DNA from: JAAYFT01 sp041655755
GTDB lineage: Bacteria; Bacillota; Clostridia; Tissierellales; Tissierellaceae
Direction of reading: 5' to 3'
Length of the DNA stretch: 17,685 bases
Assembly (NCBI GenBank): GCA_041655755.1
Contig: JBBAEY010000050.1
Span: 1 to 17,685, forward strand
Shown here one piece after another: positions 7,120-15,751 of the stretch. The notes under the pieces were generated by a model that made no database searches, was not told the origin of the DNA, and saw only the letters and a list, made by a program, of their open reading frames with translations. The position numbers and the translations under genes were made by a program. How positions within the stretch are numbered: position 1 is the stretch's first letter; each line of letters begins with the position of its first letter.

Positions 7120-8649
7120 ATGGGAAAAGTTTTTTTAAACGGCAATGATTTAAGTTTAGAAGATTTTATTGGAGTTGTAAGAAGAAATGAAGAAGTAGCC
7201 ATAACAAAGGATGCAATAATACGAATTAAAAAATCTAGGTCCCTAGTTGAACAGTTTGTAAACGACAACAAGGTTGTTTACGGTATAACTACAGGATTTG
7301 GAAAGTTTAGCGATGTGGTTATCACTGGTGAAGAGACTACCAAGCTACAAAGAAATCTAATTATGAGTCATGCCTGCGGGGTTGGAAATCCACTTTCAGA
7401 GGAAATAGTAAGGGGCATAATGCTCCTTAGGATTAATGCACTAGCAAAGGGATTTTCAGGAATCAGACTCTCTACCTTAGATACCCTAGTGGAGATGCTG
7501 AATAGGGGAGTACACCCCCTAATACCAGAAAAGGGCTCACTTGGAGCAAGTGGAGACCTAGCGCCCCTTGCCCACATGGTACTGGTAATGATAGGTGAGG
7601 GTGAAGCCATCTACAAGGGCAGTAGAATGTCCGGGAAAGAGGCAATGAAAAAGGCCAATATTCAAACGGTAGAGCTAACCTCTAAAGAAGGCCTGGCATT
7701 GATAAATGGAACACAGGTAATGACTTCAATCGGAGCACTGACTATTTACGATACAATAGTTTTAAGCAAGATAGCAGATGTTGCAGCCTCACTTTCTATG
7801 GAGGCCCTAAATGGGATAGTTGATGCTTTTGACTTAAGATTGCATGAAGCAAGGGCCCATACGGGGCAGATAAATAGTGGCAAAAATCTGATAACCCTGC
7901 TGGAGAATAGCAAGATGGTCACAAGGCAAGGAGAGAAAAGGGTACAGGATGCTTACTCCCTGAGATGTATTCCACAAATACACGGTGGCAGCAAGGACAG
8001 TTTTCAGTATGTAAAAGAAAAGATTGAAATAGAAATGAATTCTGCTACAGATAATCCTCTAATCTTCACAGAGGATGAAGACGTCATATCAGGTGGCAAT
8101 TTCCACGGTCAGCCAATGGCTTTGGCGTTTGACTTCTTAGCTATAGGATTAGCAGAACTAGCCAATATTTCAGAGAGGAGACTTGAAAGACTTGTAAACC
8201 CCTCCTTGAGTGAGGGACTACCTGCATTTTTAATCGGCAATGGCGGCCTCAACTCTGGATTTATGATAGTCCAGTATTCTGCTGCCTCCCTGGTATCTGA
8301 AAATAAAATACTGGCACATCCTGCCAGTGTAGATTCTATACCATCATCTGCAAACCAGGAGGATCATGTGTCCATGGGTACCATTGCAGCTCGCAAGGCA
8401 AGGGAAATCATGGAAAATGTAAGAAAGGTACTTAGCATGGAGATACTAGCCGCCTGTCAGGCTATAGATTTAAGAGGCAACAAGGGGCTGGGTAAGGGAA
8501 GCAAAATAGCATATAATATAATCAGAGAAAGGATAGATATTTTAGAGGAAGATAGGCCTATGTACTTTGACATCAACAAATGTGAGGAGATAATAGGCTC
8601 TGAAGATTTCATAGGTGAAATTGAGTCTGTAGTAGGAAAACTATTATAG
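7120..8649 (+). CDS. hutH: Histidine ammonia-lyase
   Basis: HutH removes ammonia from L-histidine to give trans-urocanate, the first step of histidine degradation in the cytoplasm. The 509-residue length matches the family. The A143-S144-G145 tripeptide within GSLGASGDLAPLAH cyclises by itself to the electrophilic MIO cofactor. The catalytic tyrosine region YGITTGFG (54-61) and the later motifs typical of HutH, including the segment around NQEDHVSMG near residues 412-420, are intact. ATG 7120 is preceded by AGGAGG (7107-7112) at ideal spacing. It is the first structural gene of hutH-hutU-ftcD-hutI, 11 nt before hutU, and lies behind the promoter/leader/hairpin at 6956-7064. That arrangement recalls the terminator upstream of hutH in Bacillus, where HutP acts, but there is no hutP gene here. 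Confidence 0.97.
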   Translation: MGKVFLNGNDLSLEDFIGVVRRNEEVAITKDAIIRIKKSRSLVEQFVNDNKVVYGITTGFGKFSDVVITGEETTKLQRNLIMSHACGVGNPLSEEIVRGIMLLRINALAKGFSGIRLSTLDTLVEMLNRGVHPLIPEKGSLGASGDLAPLAHMVLVMIGEGEAIYKGSRMSGKEAMKKANIQTVELTSKEGLALINGTQVMTSIGALTIYDTIVLSKIADVAASLSMEALNGIVDAFDLRLHEARAHTGQINSGKNLITLLENSKMVTRQGEKRVQDAYSLRCIPQIHGGSKDSFQYVKEKIEIEMNSATDNPLIFTEDEDVISGGNFHGQPMALAFDFLAIGLAELANISERRLERLVNPSLSEGLPAFLIGNGGLNSGFMIVQYSAASLVSENKILAHPASVDSIPSSANQEDHVSMGTIAARKAREIMENVRKVLSMEILAACQAIDLRGNKGLGKGSKIAYNIIRERIDILEEDRPMYFDINKCEEIIGSEDFIGEIESVVGKLL

Positions 8650-8660
8650 GGGGGATTTGT

Positions 8661-10691
8661 ATGTTTAATAATGCTGAAATTTTTGATGCCATGACTATTA
8701 AGCTAGGGGAGGAGCTTCCACCGAAAACGGTTTTTGAGCCGGCTATAAGGAGGGCACCCAAAAGGGAGTTGAATTTAAACAAAAATGAGATAAAGATAGC
8801 CCTAAAAAATGCCCTGAGATATATACCTGAAAAACTTCACAATATTATGGCTCCAGAATTTTTACAGGAACTAATGACCCACGGCAGAATCTATGGATAT
8901 AGATACAGGCCAAAGGGTAATATCAGGGGAAGGTCAATTGATGAATATAAGGGAAGGTGTATAGAAGGCAAGGCTTTTCAGGTCATGATAGACAATAACC
9001 TAGACTTTGACGTTTCCCTATACCCATATGAACTAGTAACCTATGGTGAAACGGGGCAGGTTTGCCAAAATTGGATGCAATATAGACTAATAAAAAGATA
9101 CTTAGAAGAATTAACAGAGGAACAGACCCTGGTTGTATCATCGGGACATCCCCTTGGATTATTTAAATCATCTCCAACAAGCCCAAGGGTAATAATTACA
9201 AATGCTTTGATGGTTGGTGCCTTTGACAATCAGGAGCATTGGATAAAGGCACAGGCCATGGGTGTAGCCAACTATGGACAAATGACGGCTGGGGGTTGGA
9301 TGTATATAGGGCCCCAGGGCATAGTACATGGGACCTACAATACAATCTTGAATGCTGGAAGGATGAAACTAGGTGTAGAGGGAGATGGGGACCTAAGGGG
9401 TCACCTATTTGTCAGCTCTGGCCTAGGAGGTATGAGTGGTGCTCAAGGCAAAGCCAGCAAGATTGCCAAGGCCGTAGGCATAATAGCCGAGGTCGATTAT
9501 TCAAGAATTGCTACTAGGCTAAAACAAGGTTGGATTGACGAATCATATGACAATTTAAAGGATTTGTTTGACAGGGCACATAGGGCCATGGAGGCTAAGG
9601 AGGAATTAGCTTTGTCCTATCATGGAAATATAGTTGACCTATTGGAGTATGCCCTGGATAGGGATATAAAAATTGAACTCTTATCGGATCAAACCTCATG
9701 TCACGCACCCTATGACGGAGGTTACTGCCCCCAAGGATTGACCTTCAGTCAAAGGACAGAGATGCTTGAAAAGGATAAGAAAGGATTTAAGGAACTGGTG
9801 GATAAGTCCCTAGTTCACCACTACCAATTAATTAAGGAATTAGTCAACAGGGGTACTTATTTCTTCGACTATGGCAACAGCTTTATGAAGGCAATCTTTG
9901 ATGCGGGAGTTACCGAAATTGCCAGAAATGGGAAGGACGAGTCAGAGGGCTTCATATTTCCTTCTTATGTGGAAGATATAATGGGTCCCATGTTATTTGA
10001 TTATGGCTACGGTCCCTTTAGGTGGGTATGTTTAAGCGGCAAACACGAAGATTTGATAAGGACAGATAGGGCCGCAATGGGAAGCATAGATAAGGATAGG
10101 AGAGGTCAAGACAGGGATAATTACATCTGGATAAGAGATGCTGAAAAGAATGAACTAGTTGTAGGCACCCAGGCCAGAATTCTCTATCAGGATGCACTAG
10201 GCAGATTGAGGATTGCCCTGAAATTTAACGAGATGGTAAGAAATGGAGAGGTAGGTCCTATTATGTTGGGCAGAGACCACCATGACACAGGTGGTACTGA
10301 TTCACCATTTAGAGAGACTGCGAATATAGGTGACGGCAGCAATATTATGGCAGATATGGCCACTCAATCCTATGCAGGTAATGCTGCTAGGGGAATGAGC
10401 CTAGTGGCACTTCACAATGGTGGAGGAGTAGGCATTGGCAAGGCTATAAATGGTGGATTTGGCATGGTACTCGATGGAAGTGAAAGGGTAGATAATGTAT
10501 TAAAGACTGCAATGCCATGGGACGTAATGGGAGGAGTTGCAAGGAGGGCATGGGCAAGGAATGAAAATTCTATATCCACATGTATCGACTACAATAGGGA
10601 ATTTAAAGATACAGACCATATTACAATACCCTTTATACCCAGCGAGGATTTGATTGAGAGCTTAGTTGACAAGAAACTTGAAGAAGAGTAA
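8661..10691 (+). CDS. hutU: Urocanate hydratase (long form)
   Basis: HutU is an NAD-dependent hydratase that turns urocanate into 4-imidazolone-5-propionate, the second step of the pathway. The NAD-binding loop SSGLGGMSGAQGKA (252-265) is the expected glycine-rich urocanase signature. DQTSCHAPYDGGYCPQG (343-359) and GRDHHDTGGTDSPFRETAN (537-555) match the positions of the family's active-site DQTS and GRDH regions. At 676 residues it is clearly longer than the ~555-residue enzymes of Bacillus and Pseudomonas, and it belongs to the longer urocanase type that I recall from clostridia and fusobacteria. The active-site segment reads CHAPYDGGYCPQ where the short enzymes have AHDPLNGYLP. The start has the ribosome binding site GGGGGG (8649-8654). 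It lies 11 nt after hutH and 10 nt before ftcD. Confidence 0.95.
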   Translation: MFNNAEIFDAMTIKLGEELPPKTVFEPAIRRAPKRELNLNKNEIKIALKNALRYIPEKLHNIMAPEFLQELMTHGRIYGYRYRPKGNIRGRSIDEYKGRCIEGKAFQVMIDNNLDFDVSLYPYELVTYGETGQVCQNWMQYRLIKRYLEELTEEQTLVVSSGHPLGLFKSSPTSPRVIITNALMVGAFDNQEHWIKAQAMGVANYGQMTAGGWMYIGPQGIVHGTYNTILNAGRMKLGVEGDGDLRGHLFVSSGLGGMSGAQGKASKIAKAVGIIAEVDYSRIATRLKQGWIDESYDNLKDLFDRAHRAMEAKEELALSYHGNIVDLLEYALDRDIKIELLSDQTSCHAPYDGGYCPQGLTFSQRTEMLEKDKKGFKELVDKSLVHHYQLIKELVNRGTYFFDYGNSFMKAIFDAGVTEIARNGKDESEGFIFPSYVEDIMGPMLFDYGYGPFRWVCLSGKHEDLIRTDRAAMGSIDKDRRGQDRDNYIWIRDAEKNELVVGTQARILYQDALGRLRIALKFNEMVRNGEVGPIMLGRDHHDTGGTDSPFRETANIGDGSNIMADMATQSYAGNAARGMSLVALHNGGGVGIGKAINGGFGMVLDGSERVDNVLKTAMPWDVMGGVARRAWARNENSISTCIDYNREFKDTDHITIPFIPSEDLIESLVDKKLEEE

Positions 10692-10701
10692 GGGGGTAAA
10701 T

Positions 10702-11598
10702 ATGGCTAGGATTATCCAATGTGTACCAAACTTTAGTGAAGGTAGAAACAAGGACCTAATTGAAAAGATACTAGATGAAATTAGAATGGTTGACGAGGTA
10801 AAACTATTAGATTACTCCATGGATAAGGACCACAATCGAACTGTTGTCACCTTTATAGGGGAGCCAGAAAAAGTCATTTTAGCTGCCTTTAAGGCCTGTA
10901 AGCTAGCTTCTGAATTAATAGATATGAGAGAACATACTGGTGAACACCCCAGAATGGGAGCAACAGATGTAATACCTTTGATTCCTATTTCAGATGTGAC
11001 CATGGAAGAATGTGTCTTACTTTCTGAAGAATTGGGTAAAAGAATAGGGGAGGAGCTAGACATACCTGTCTACTTATATGAAAAGTCTGCAAGACTATTG
11101 GATAGGGAAAATCTTGCTGATATTAGGCGGGGTCAATATGAGGGTATGGCTGAAAAATTAAAGGAAGAAAATTGGAGGCCTGACTTTGGTCCAAACGAAC
11201 TAAATGTAAGGTCGGGAGTTACGGCAGTTGGTGCAAGGATGCCTCTGGTAGCTTTTAACGTAAACCTTGGCACAGATAATATAGATATTGCAAAAAGGAT
11301 TGCAAAATCCATAAGGGCGAGTGGTGGTGGTTTTAAATACTGTAAGGCACTTGGGATAGAAATTAAGGAAAGAAATATAGTACAAGTCACCATGAATATG
11401 ATAGACTATACTAAGACGCCCCTATTCAGGGTATTTGATGTAATAGAAAGAGAAGCAAAAAGATATGGGGTCAATGTAGTCGGAAGTGAAATAATCGGTC
11501 TCTTGCCCATGGGAGCTATGTTAGCTGTGGCTGATTACTATTTGAGACTGGAAAATTTCAATCATGATCAAATACTGGAAGCTAGAATGATGGAGTAG
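10702..11598 (+). CDS. ftcD: Glutamate formimidoyltransferase (stand-alone formiminotransferase domain)
   Basis: This enzyme moves the formimino group of N-formimino-L-glutamate onto tetrahydrofolate, releasing glutamate and 5-formimino-THF. It starts with the family signature MARIIQCVPNFSEGR. EHPRMGATDVIPLIP carries H82 at the same position as the catalytic histidine of mammalian FTCD. The 298 residues cover only the formiminotransferase N and C subdomains; the cyclodeaminase domain fused to it in animals is missing, so 5-formimino-THF cyclodeaminase must come from another gene outside this window. ATG 10702 is preferred over an upstream in-frame ATG at 10666, which would overlap hutU, because AAGGGGGT (10690-10697) is well placed before 10702. 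It sits 10 nt after hutU and 8 nt before hutI. Its presence means that the formimino carbon is saved as a folate one-carbon unit rather than lost as formamide or ammonia. Confidence 0.95.
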   Translation: MARIIQCVPNFSEGRNKDLIEKILDEIRMVDEVKLLDYSMDKDHNRTVVTFIGEPEKVILAAFKACKLASELIDMREHTGEHPRMGATDVIPLIPISDVTMEECVLLSEELGKRIGEELDIPVYLYEKSARLLDRENLADIRRGQYEGMAEKLKEENWRPDFGPNELNVRSGVTAVGARMPLVAFNVNLGTDNIDIAKRIAKSIRASGGGFKYCKALGIEIKERNIVQVTMNMIDYTKTPLFRVFDVIEREAKRYGVNVVGSEIIGLLPMGAMLAVADYYLRLENFNHDQILEARMME

Positions 11599-11606
11599 GT
11601 GAAAAT

Positions 11607-12869
11607 ATGAAAGCCACTATGGTAATAGAGAATATTAGCAAGCTAGTAACTTTGAAAGGCAAGAACAAGGCTAGGATTAAGGATGAATTAAAGGATATAG
11701 GTTTAATTAATAAGGGGGTAATTGCATTAGATGGAGATAGGATTGTGTATGTGGGAGAGGGGACTCTGCCACCATCAATCGAACTAGATGAGGATGCCAT
11801 AATAATTGATGCCAGGGGCAAAACAGTGACGCCGGGGCTGATTGATTCACACACTCATCTTGTGCACGGAGGCTCCCGTGAAAATGAATTAGCTATGAAG
11901 TTAAAGGGTGTCCCATATTTGGATATATTAGCAACAGGGGGAGGAATACATTCGACAGTAAAAGCCACAAGAGAGGCAAGTTTTGATGAATTGTATACCA
12001 AGGCCATTAAGAGCCTTGATACCATGTTAGGATATGGGATAACAACTGTAGAGGCAAAAAGTGGTTATGGAATAGGGGATTTTGACACAGAACTAAAGCA
12101 ACTAGAGATAGCTAGAAAGCTAAATGAAGATCATCCCATAGATATTGTTTCAACATTTATGGCTGCCCATGCCATACCGGAGCAATACAAGAAAAACTCA
12201 GATGAATTTGTAGACATAATAATAGATGAAATGATACCAGAGGTAGCAGACAAGAAGCTGGCTGAATTTTGTGATGTTTTTTGTGAGGAGGGGGTATTTT
12301 CCCTTGAACAGTCCAGAAGGATTTTACTTGCCGCAAGGAATTATGGAATGGAAGCGAGAATACATGCCGATGAAATAGTAGCCCTAGGTGGTGCTGAGTT
12401 GGCAGCAGAAATTAATTGTATTTCAGCAGACCATCTTGTTGCAGCTAGTGATGAAGGGATAAGGCTTATGGCTGACAAGGGCGTAATAGCAAACCTTTTG
12501 CCTGGCACATCATTTAACTTGCAAACGGGTAAATTTGCTAGAGCAAGAAGGATGGTAGAGGAGGGGGTGCCAATAGCCCTATCTACCGATTACAACCCAG
12601 GAAGTTGCCCAACGGAAAACATTCAACTGATAATGAGTTTTGCTTCTCTTATAATGAAACTTACCCCCGAGGAAGTAATTACTGGGGTTACAATCAATGG
12701 TGCAGCGGCATTAGGATTGGAGGATAAAGTGGGAAGCCTTGAAGCAGGCAAGCAAGGGGACATAGTTATTTTTGATTCTCCCAATCTTGAATATATTATT
12801 TATCACTATGGAATAAACCATGTAGATAAGGTGATAAAAAAAGGTGAACTAGTATTTAGTAAAAAATAA
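11607..12869 (+). CDS. hutI: Imidazolonepropionase
   Basis: HutI hydrolyses 4-imidazolone-5-propionate to N-formimino-L-glutamate. It is a metal-dependent amidohydrolase of 420 residues, the normal length. Metal ligands are visible as H82-x-H84 in SHTHLVHGG, H253 in RIHADE, and D328 in LSTDYNPG. E256 and H276 match the catalytic glutamate and second histidine of the Bacillus enzyme, allowing for a four-residue offset. The start at 11607 follows GGAGTAGGTG, partly inside the end of ftcD. It is the last hut gene. No transport gene and no hutP or hutC-type regulator accompanies the cluster, so histidine uptake is encoded elsewhere. After it comes a long hairpin at 12894-12936 that may mark the end of the transcript. 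Confidence 0.97.
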   Translation: MKATMVIENISKLVTLKGKNKARIKDELKDIGLINKGVIALDGDRIVYVGEGTLPPSIELDEDAIIIDARGKTVTPGLIDSHTHLVHGGSRENELAMKLKGVPYLDILATGGGIHSTVKATREASFDELYTKAIKSLDTMLGYGITTVEAKSGYGIGDFDTELKQLEIARKLNEDHPIDIVSTFMAAHAIPEQYKKNSDEFVDIIIDEMIPEVADKKLAEFCDVFCEEGVFSLEQSRRILLAARNYGMEARIHADEIVALGGAELAAEINCISADHLVAASDEGIRLMADKGVIANLLPGTSFNLQTGKFARARRMVEEGVPIALSTDYNPGSCPTENIQLIMSFASLIMKLTPEEVITGVTINGAAALGLEDKVGSLEAGKQGDIVIFDSPNLEYIIYHYGINHVDKVIKKGELVFSKK

Positions 12870-12893
12870 AGGTTTTTCTCTAACAAGTAAATG

Positions 12894-12936
12894 AAATGTC
12901 CTCGGCCTGTAGTATTATACAGGCTGTAGGGCATTT
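12894..12936 (+). other. Long imperfect hairpin between hutI and the cation exporter gene
   Basis: AAATGTCCT (12894-12902) plus CGGCCTGTA (12903-12911) pairs with TACAGGCTG (12918-12926) plus AGGGCATTT (12928-12936). This makes 18 pairs, two of them G-U, with a single bulged T at 12927 and a 6-nt loop. It is followed by only three T and then AAAAGAAGGG, the next gene's ribosome binding site, so it is a poor match to a standard intrinsic terminator. It may be a weak terminator, an mRNA-stabilising or processing element, or a regulator of the exporter gene that starts 18 nt later. It does not show the conserved loops of the manganese-sensing yybP-ykoY riboswitch. Confidence 0.6.
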
Positions 12937-12954
12937 AAAAGAAGGGAGAAGAAG

Positions 12955-14076
12955 ATGTTTTCCGAATTATTTAAGGCCTTTTTTTTAATCTTTGTAGCTG
13001 AAATGGGTGACAAAACTCAAATTATTGCCATGACCTTTGCGGGATTATTTAAGGTAAAGGAAGTTATCTTGGGTGTTGTATTTGGCGTTGCTTTAAATCA
13101 TGGAATAGCCATAGTATTGGGGAGCTTTCTACCTGCTATTATGCCCATGTATTTAATTCAAGTGTTGGCTGGTGCCATGTTTGTTTTTTTTGGAATAATA
13201 TCCCTTAGGGAAAGATCAACAGAAGAATTGGATAGTAAAGGTATGGTAAACCCGGTTTTTATTGTTGCCATGGCTTTTTTTATTGGGGAACTGGGAGATA
13301 AGACTCAATTGACTGCAATGTCATTGTCAGCTGTATCCGACTATCCCCTGATTATTCTGGCAGGGACAACCTCGGGAATGGTTGCCACTTCAGCTATGGG
13401 AATTGTCATTGGAAGGCTTGTGGGGGACAAGATTCCAGATGTTTCGGTTAGAATCATCTCTTCAATCGTCTTTATATTTTTTGGGACTTTAAAATTATTG
13501 ACTTATCTACCAAATAACTATATAAATATATTTAGCATTTTAGCCTACCTAGTAAGTTTATTTGTTATCGAGGTATATTTGATTGATAAGTTGCTAGACA
13601 AGCAAAGAATATCAGAATCAGCCTTAAAACGTGCAGCTAACCTACTTTATGAACAAACTAAGGAATTGGAAAGGATACTAGATGACCTTTGTCTAGGAGA
13701 AGATAGTTGTGGTAAATGTATAGGCGATAGCTGTTTAATTGGATATGCAAGAAATATATTAAGAAATGCAAGAGATAATGAAAATTATACCATTGAAGAT
13801 ATTGAAAATATGGATTTATTGATTAAAAAAGTATATAATGTCAATATGGCTATACAAGCCTTGGGAATGGTAGTTGCCAATTCAATACAAAATGGTTGGG
13901 ACAAGGACGAGCATTTTGTAGTTAATCAAGTCCGGGTTTCATTGGAGATTGTAGTATTTGGCAAACAATTAAATTTTAGTAGGGGCCTAGACGATTATAT
14001 ATTTGACGCGAAAAAAGAAAATCGCAAACATGGGAACTTATTAGAAGAAATTGTTTTAGGATATGGCATTAAATAA
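12955..14076 (+). CDS. TMEM165/GDT1 (UPF0016) family cation exporter with cysteine-bearing C-terminal domain
   Basis: This is an integral membrane protein of the TMEM165/GDT1 family, whose members move Mn2+ or Ca2+ out of the cytoplasm in exchange for H+. Two copies of the family's E-x-G-D-K-T motif mark the inverted halves: EMGDKT (16-21) and ELGDKT (112-117). About six hydrophobic segments lie at 5-30, 36-58, 64-83, 100-122, 131-153 and 165-185, and a seventh at 190-210. Unlike ordinary members, which end near 190-230 residues, this 373-residue protein continues with a ~160-residue soluble tail. The tail begins as an amphipathic helix (215-245) and then carries C246-x5-C252-x2-C255-x4-C260. 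The ribosome binding site is GAAGGGAGAAGAAG. The hairpin at 12894-12936 lies just upstream. The membrane part is assigned confidently by motif; the ion and the role of the tail are unknown. Confidence 0.85.
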   Translation: MFSELFKAFFLIFVAEMGDKTQIIAMTFAGLFKVKEVILGVVFGVALNHGIAIVLGSFLPAIMPMYLIQVLAGAMFVFFGIISLRERSTEELDSKGMVNPVFIVAMAFFIGELGDKTQLTAMSLSAVSDYPLIILAGTTSGMVATSAMGIVIGRLVGDKIPDVSVRIISSIVFIFFGTLKLLTYLPNNYINIFSILAYLVSLFVIEVYLIDKLLDKQRISESALKRAANLLYEQTKELERILDDLCLGEDSCGKCIGDSCLIGYARNILRNARDNENYTIEDIENMDLLIKKVYNVNMAIQALGMVVANSIQNGWDKDEHFVVNQVRVSLEIVVFGKQLNFSRGLDDYIFDAKKENRKHGNLLEEIVLGYGIK

Positions 14077-14127
14077 ATGAGTATTAATATTTATTAGGGT
14101 ATTATATATAAAAAGGAGGAAAGTTCA

Positions 14128-14586
14128 ATGGCTGAAAATCAATATGTTGTATTTAAGTTAGATAGGGGAGAATTTGGGATAGACATTATGAATGTTAAAG
14201 AAATAGGACCATATGAAGAATCTATTTCACTGCCCAATGCCCCAGATTTCATTGAAGGAGTCATAAATTATAGGGGTAGTGTTATTCCAATAATTAACCT
14301 AAAGAAAAGGTTGAGCATTGGCGAGGACAATATTACCAAGGATACCAGAATTATTGTAATAACATTGAATGAAAAAGAAGTTGGCTTTATAGTAGATGAA
14401 GCATCACAAACTGTTAGGGTAAGCGATGAACAAATAGATCCTGCTCCATCATTTATTGGAGGCGTGGATCAAAAATATATCACAGGCGTAGGGAAACTAG
14501 ATGAAAAAAGATTGTTAATACTAATAGATTTGGAAAAAATCCTATCAGATGAAGAGATTAGAGAAATAGAAAAACTCGAGGTTTAA
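14128..14586 (+). CDS. cheW: CheW-like chemotaxis coupling protein
   Basis: This is a soluble single-domain CheW protein (152 residues, standard length). CheW normally bridges methyl-accepting receptors to the histidine kinase CheA at the cell pole. The hallmark region runs NAPDFIEGVINYRGSVIPIINL (37-58), with the conserved N47-x-R49-G50, and the second lobe ends VGKLDEKRLLILIDLEKIL. The ribosome binding site AAAGGAGG is strong. A possible -10 box, TATTAT (14100-14105), lies upstream, with a poor -35 match. The gene has no cheA, cheY or receptor nearby; it is 3 nt upstream of a DegS-type kinase and in the same operon as degU. It may serve the general chemotaxis array, or it may couple receptors to the DegS-like kinase, which would be new. 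The first choice is the safer reading. Confidence 0.93.
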   Translation: MAENQYVVFKLDRGEFGIDIMNVKEIGPYEESISLPNAPDFIEGVINYRGSVIPIINLKKRLSIGEDNITKDTRIIVITLNEKEVGFIVDEASQTVRVSDEQIDPAPSFIGGVDQKYITGVGKLDEKRLLILIDLEKILSDEEIREIEKLEV

Positions 14587-14589
14587 AAG

Positions 14590-15750
14590 ATGGTTGGCAA
14601 ACAAATAGGGATTAAAAGATTAAATGAGATTTTAGAAACCACTGTTAAAACCATTACAGATAGCAAGGACGAGCTCTTCGAAATTGTAAACTTCTCACGT
14701 TCCGACTATAAAAGACTAGAGGAAGAGTTGAACCACTTGCAATCTAAGGTCAGGGATATTCTAGTTGAGGTGGAAAGGCTGGAGTTGCTTGATAGGCGAA
14801 GTCGTAACAATTTATCAATTAAAAGCAAGAATTTTGACCAGTATAGTGAGCAAGATATAAGAGATGCATACGACCTTGCCAACGAAACTAGAATACAGCT
14901 TGCCTTAAAAAGAGAAGAGGAAAAGAATTTATTGCTTAGAAGAAAGGAATTGGAAATAAGGTTAAGAAATTCCTATGACGTATATAAGAGGGCAGAGAAG
15001 CTGAACAAACAAATATCTGTTGCCGCAGAATATCTAATGGGCAATGTGGATAATATTGTAGAAACAGTTGATGAATTGAGCAAGAAACACTACCTGGGCA
15101 TAAAAATCATTGAAGCACAGGAAGAGGAGAGACTGAGACTGGCAAGGGATATACACGATGGTCCTGCCCAGTCCTTAGCCAATGTCATAGTAAAGGCTGA
15201 GCTCTGTGAAAAGCTAATCGGCATTGATATAGAGCGGACAAAGACAGAGTTGAAGAGTTTAAAATCCGTTATCAGAACCACACTGGGAGATGTAAGGAAA
15301 ATAATATACGACTTGAGGCCAATGTCTCTAGATGATTTGGGATTGGTGCCCACATTGGAAAAACACATTTCCGTATTTGAAGAAGATACTGGTATACCTG
15401 TAGATTTCAAAACCCTTGGTTCTTTAAACAACCTTGAGCCGACTATACAGATTGCATTATTTAGAATAACCCAAGAATCCTTAAGCAATATATGGAAGCA
15501 TTCCAAGGCAAATTCAGTATCCATAATACTTGAAAAATCCCTGGAAAAGATCAATTTATCAATTTCGGATGATGGTGTAGGCTTTGATTTGGAAAATTAT
15601 AAAACAGACCATAACTCTGTATCAAAAGGATTTGGATTGATGAGTATCAAGGAAAGAGTTGAATTATTAGATGGCGTTTTTAATATTACATCCTCCCGAG
15701 ATTATGGTACAAAATTAAGTTTATCACTACCATTAAGAGAGGAGGACTAG
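14590..15750 (+). CDS. degS: DegS-like cytoplasmic sensor histidine kinase
   Basis: This is a soluble histidine kinase that phosphorylates the DegU-like regulator encoded next to it. At 386 residues it matches Bacillus DegS (385) almost end to end. The N-terminal ~165 residues form the long coiled-coil sensor domain, with the DegS-like start including TITDSKDELFEI. The phosphoacceptor is H189 in RDIHDGPAQ, the same number as in Bacillus. IIYDLRPMSLDDLGL follows in the HisKA_3 dimer domain. The ATPase domain has the N box QESLSNIWKHS (295-305), G1 DDGVGFD (327-333) and G2 KGFGLMSIKER (346-356). There is no membrane segment, so it senses a cytoplasmic cue or a partner protein. ATG 14590 is three bases after the cheW stop, with a weak ribosome binding site (GAGG in the end of cheW), so translational coupling is likely. 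The gene ends one base before degU. Confidence 0.95.
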   Translation: MVGKQIGIKRLNEILETTVKTITDSKDELFEIVNFSRSDYKRLEEELNHLQSKVRDILVEVERLELLDRRSRNNLSIKSKNFDQYSEQDIRDAYDLANETRIQLALKREEEKNLLLRRKELEIRLRNSYDVYKRAEKLNKQISVAAEYLMGNVDNIVETVDELSKKHYLGIKIIEAQEEERLRLARDIHDGPAQSLANVIVKAELCEKLIGIDIERTKTELKSLKSVIRTTLGDVRKIIYDLRPMSLDDLGLVPTLEKHISVFEEDTGIPVDFKTLGSLNNLEPTIQIALFRITQESLSNIWKHSKANSVSIILEKSLEKINLSISDDGVGFDLENYKTDHNSVSKGFGLMSIKERVELLDGVFNITSSRDYGTKLSLSLPLREED

Positions 15751-15751
15751 G

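Noticed and set aside
9239..9517. 92-residue ORF in another frame inside hutU
   Set aside because: It lies wholly within the confidently assigned hutU frame, has no ribosome binding site of its own, and its translation has no recognisable domain.
11133..11393. Overlapping minus-strand ORFs opposite ftcD
   Set aside because: They mirror the conserved formiminotransferase codons and show no ribosome binding site or domain.
12894..12954. Manganese riboswitch (yybP-ykoY type) before the exporter gene
   Set aside because: The gene family is often under this riboswitch, but the region is a single hairpin and lacks the conserved GGGGAGUAG-type loops and multi-helix layout.
15090..15554. 154-residue minus-strand ORF opposite degS
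   Set aside because: It is antisense to the conserved kinase core; the sequence constraint is explained by DegS, and no start signal or known motif is seen.
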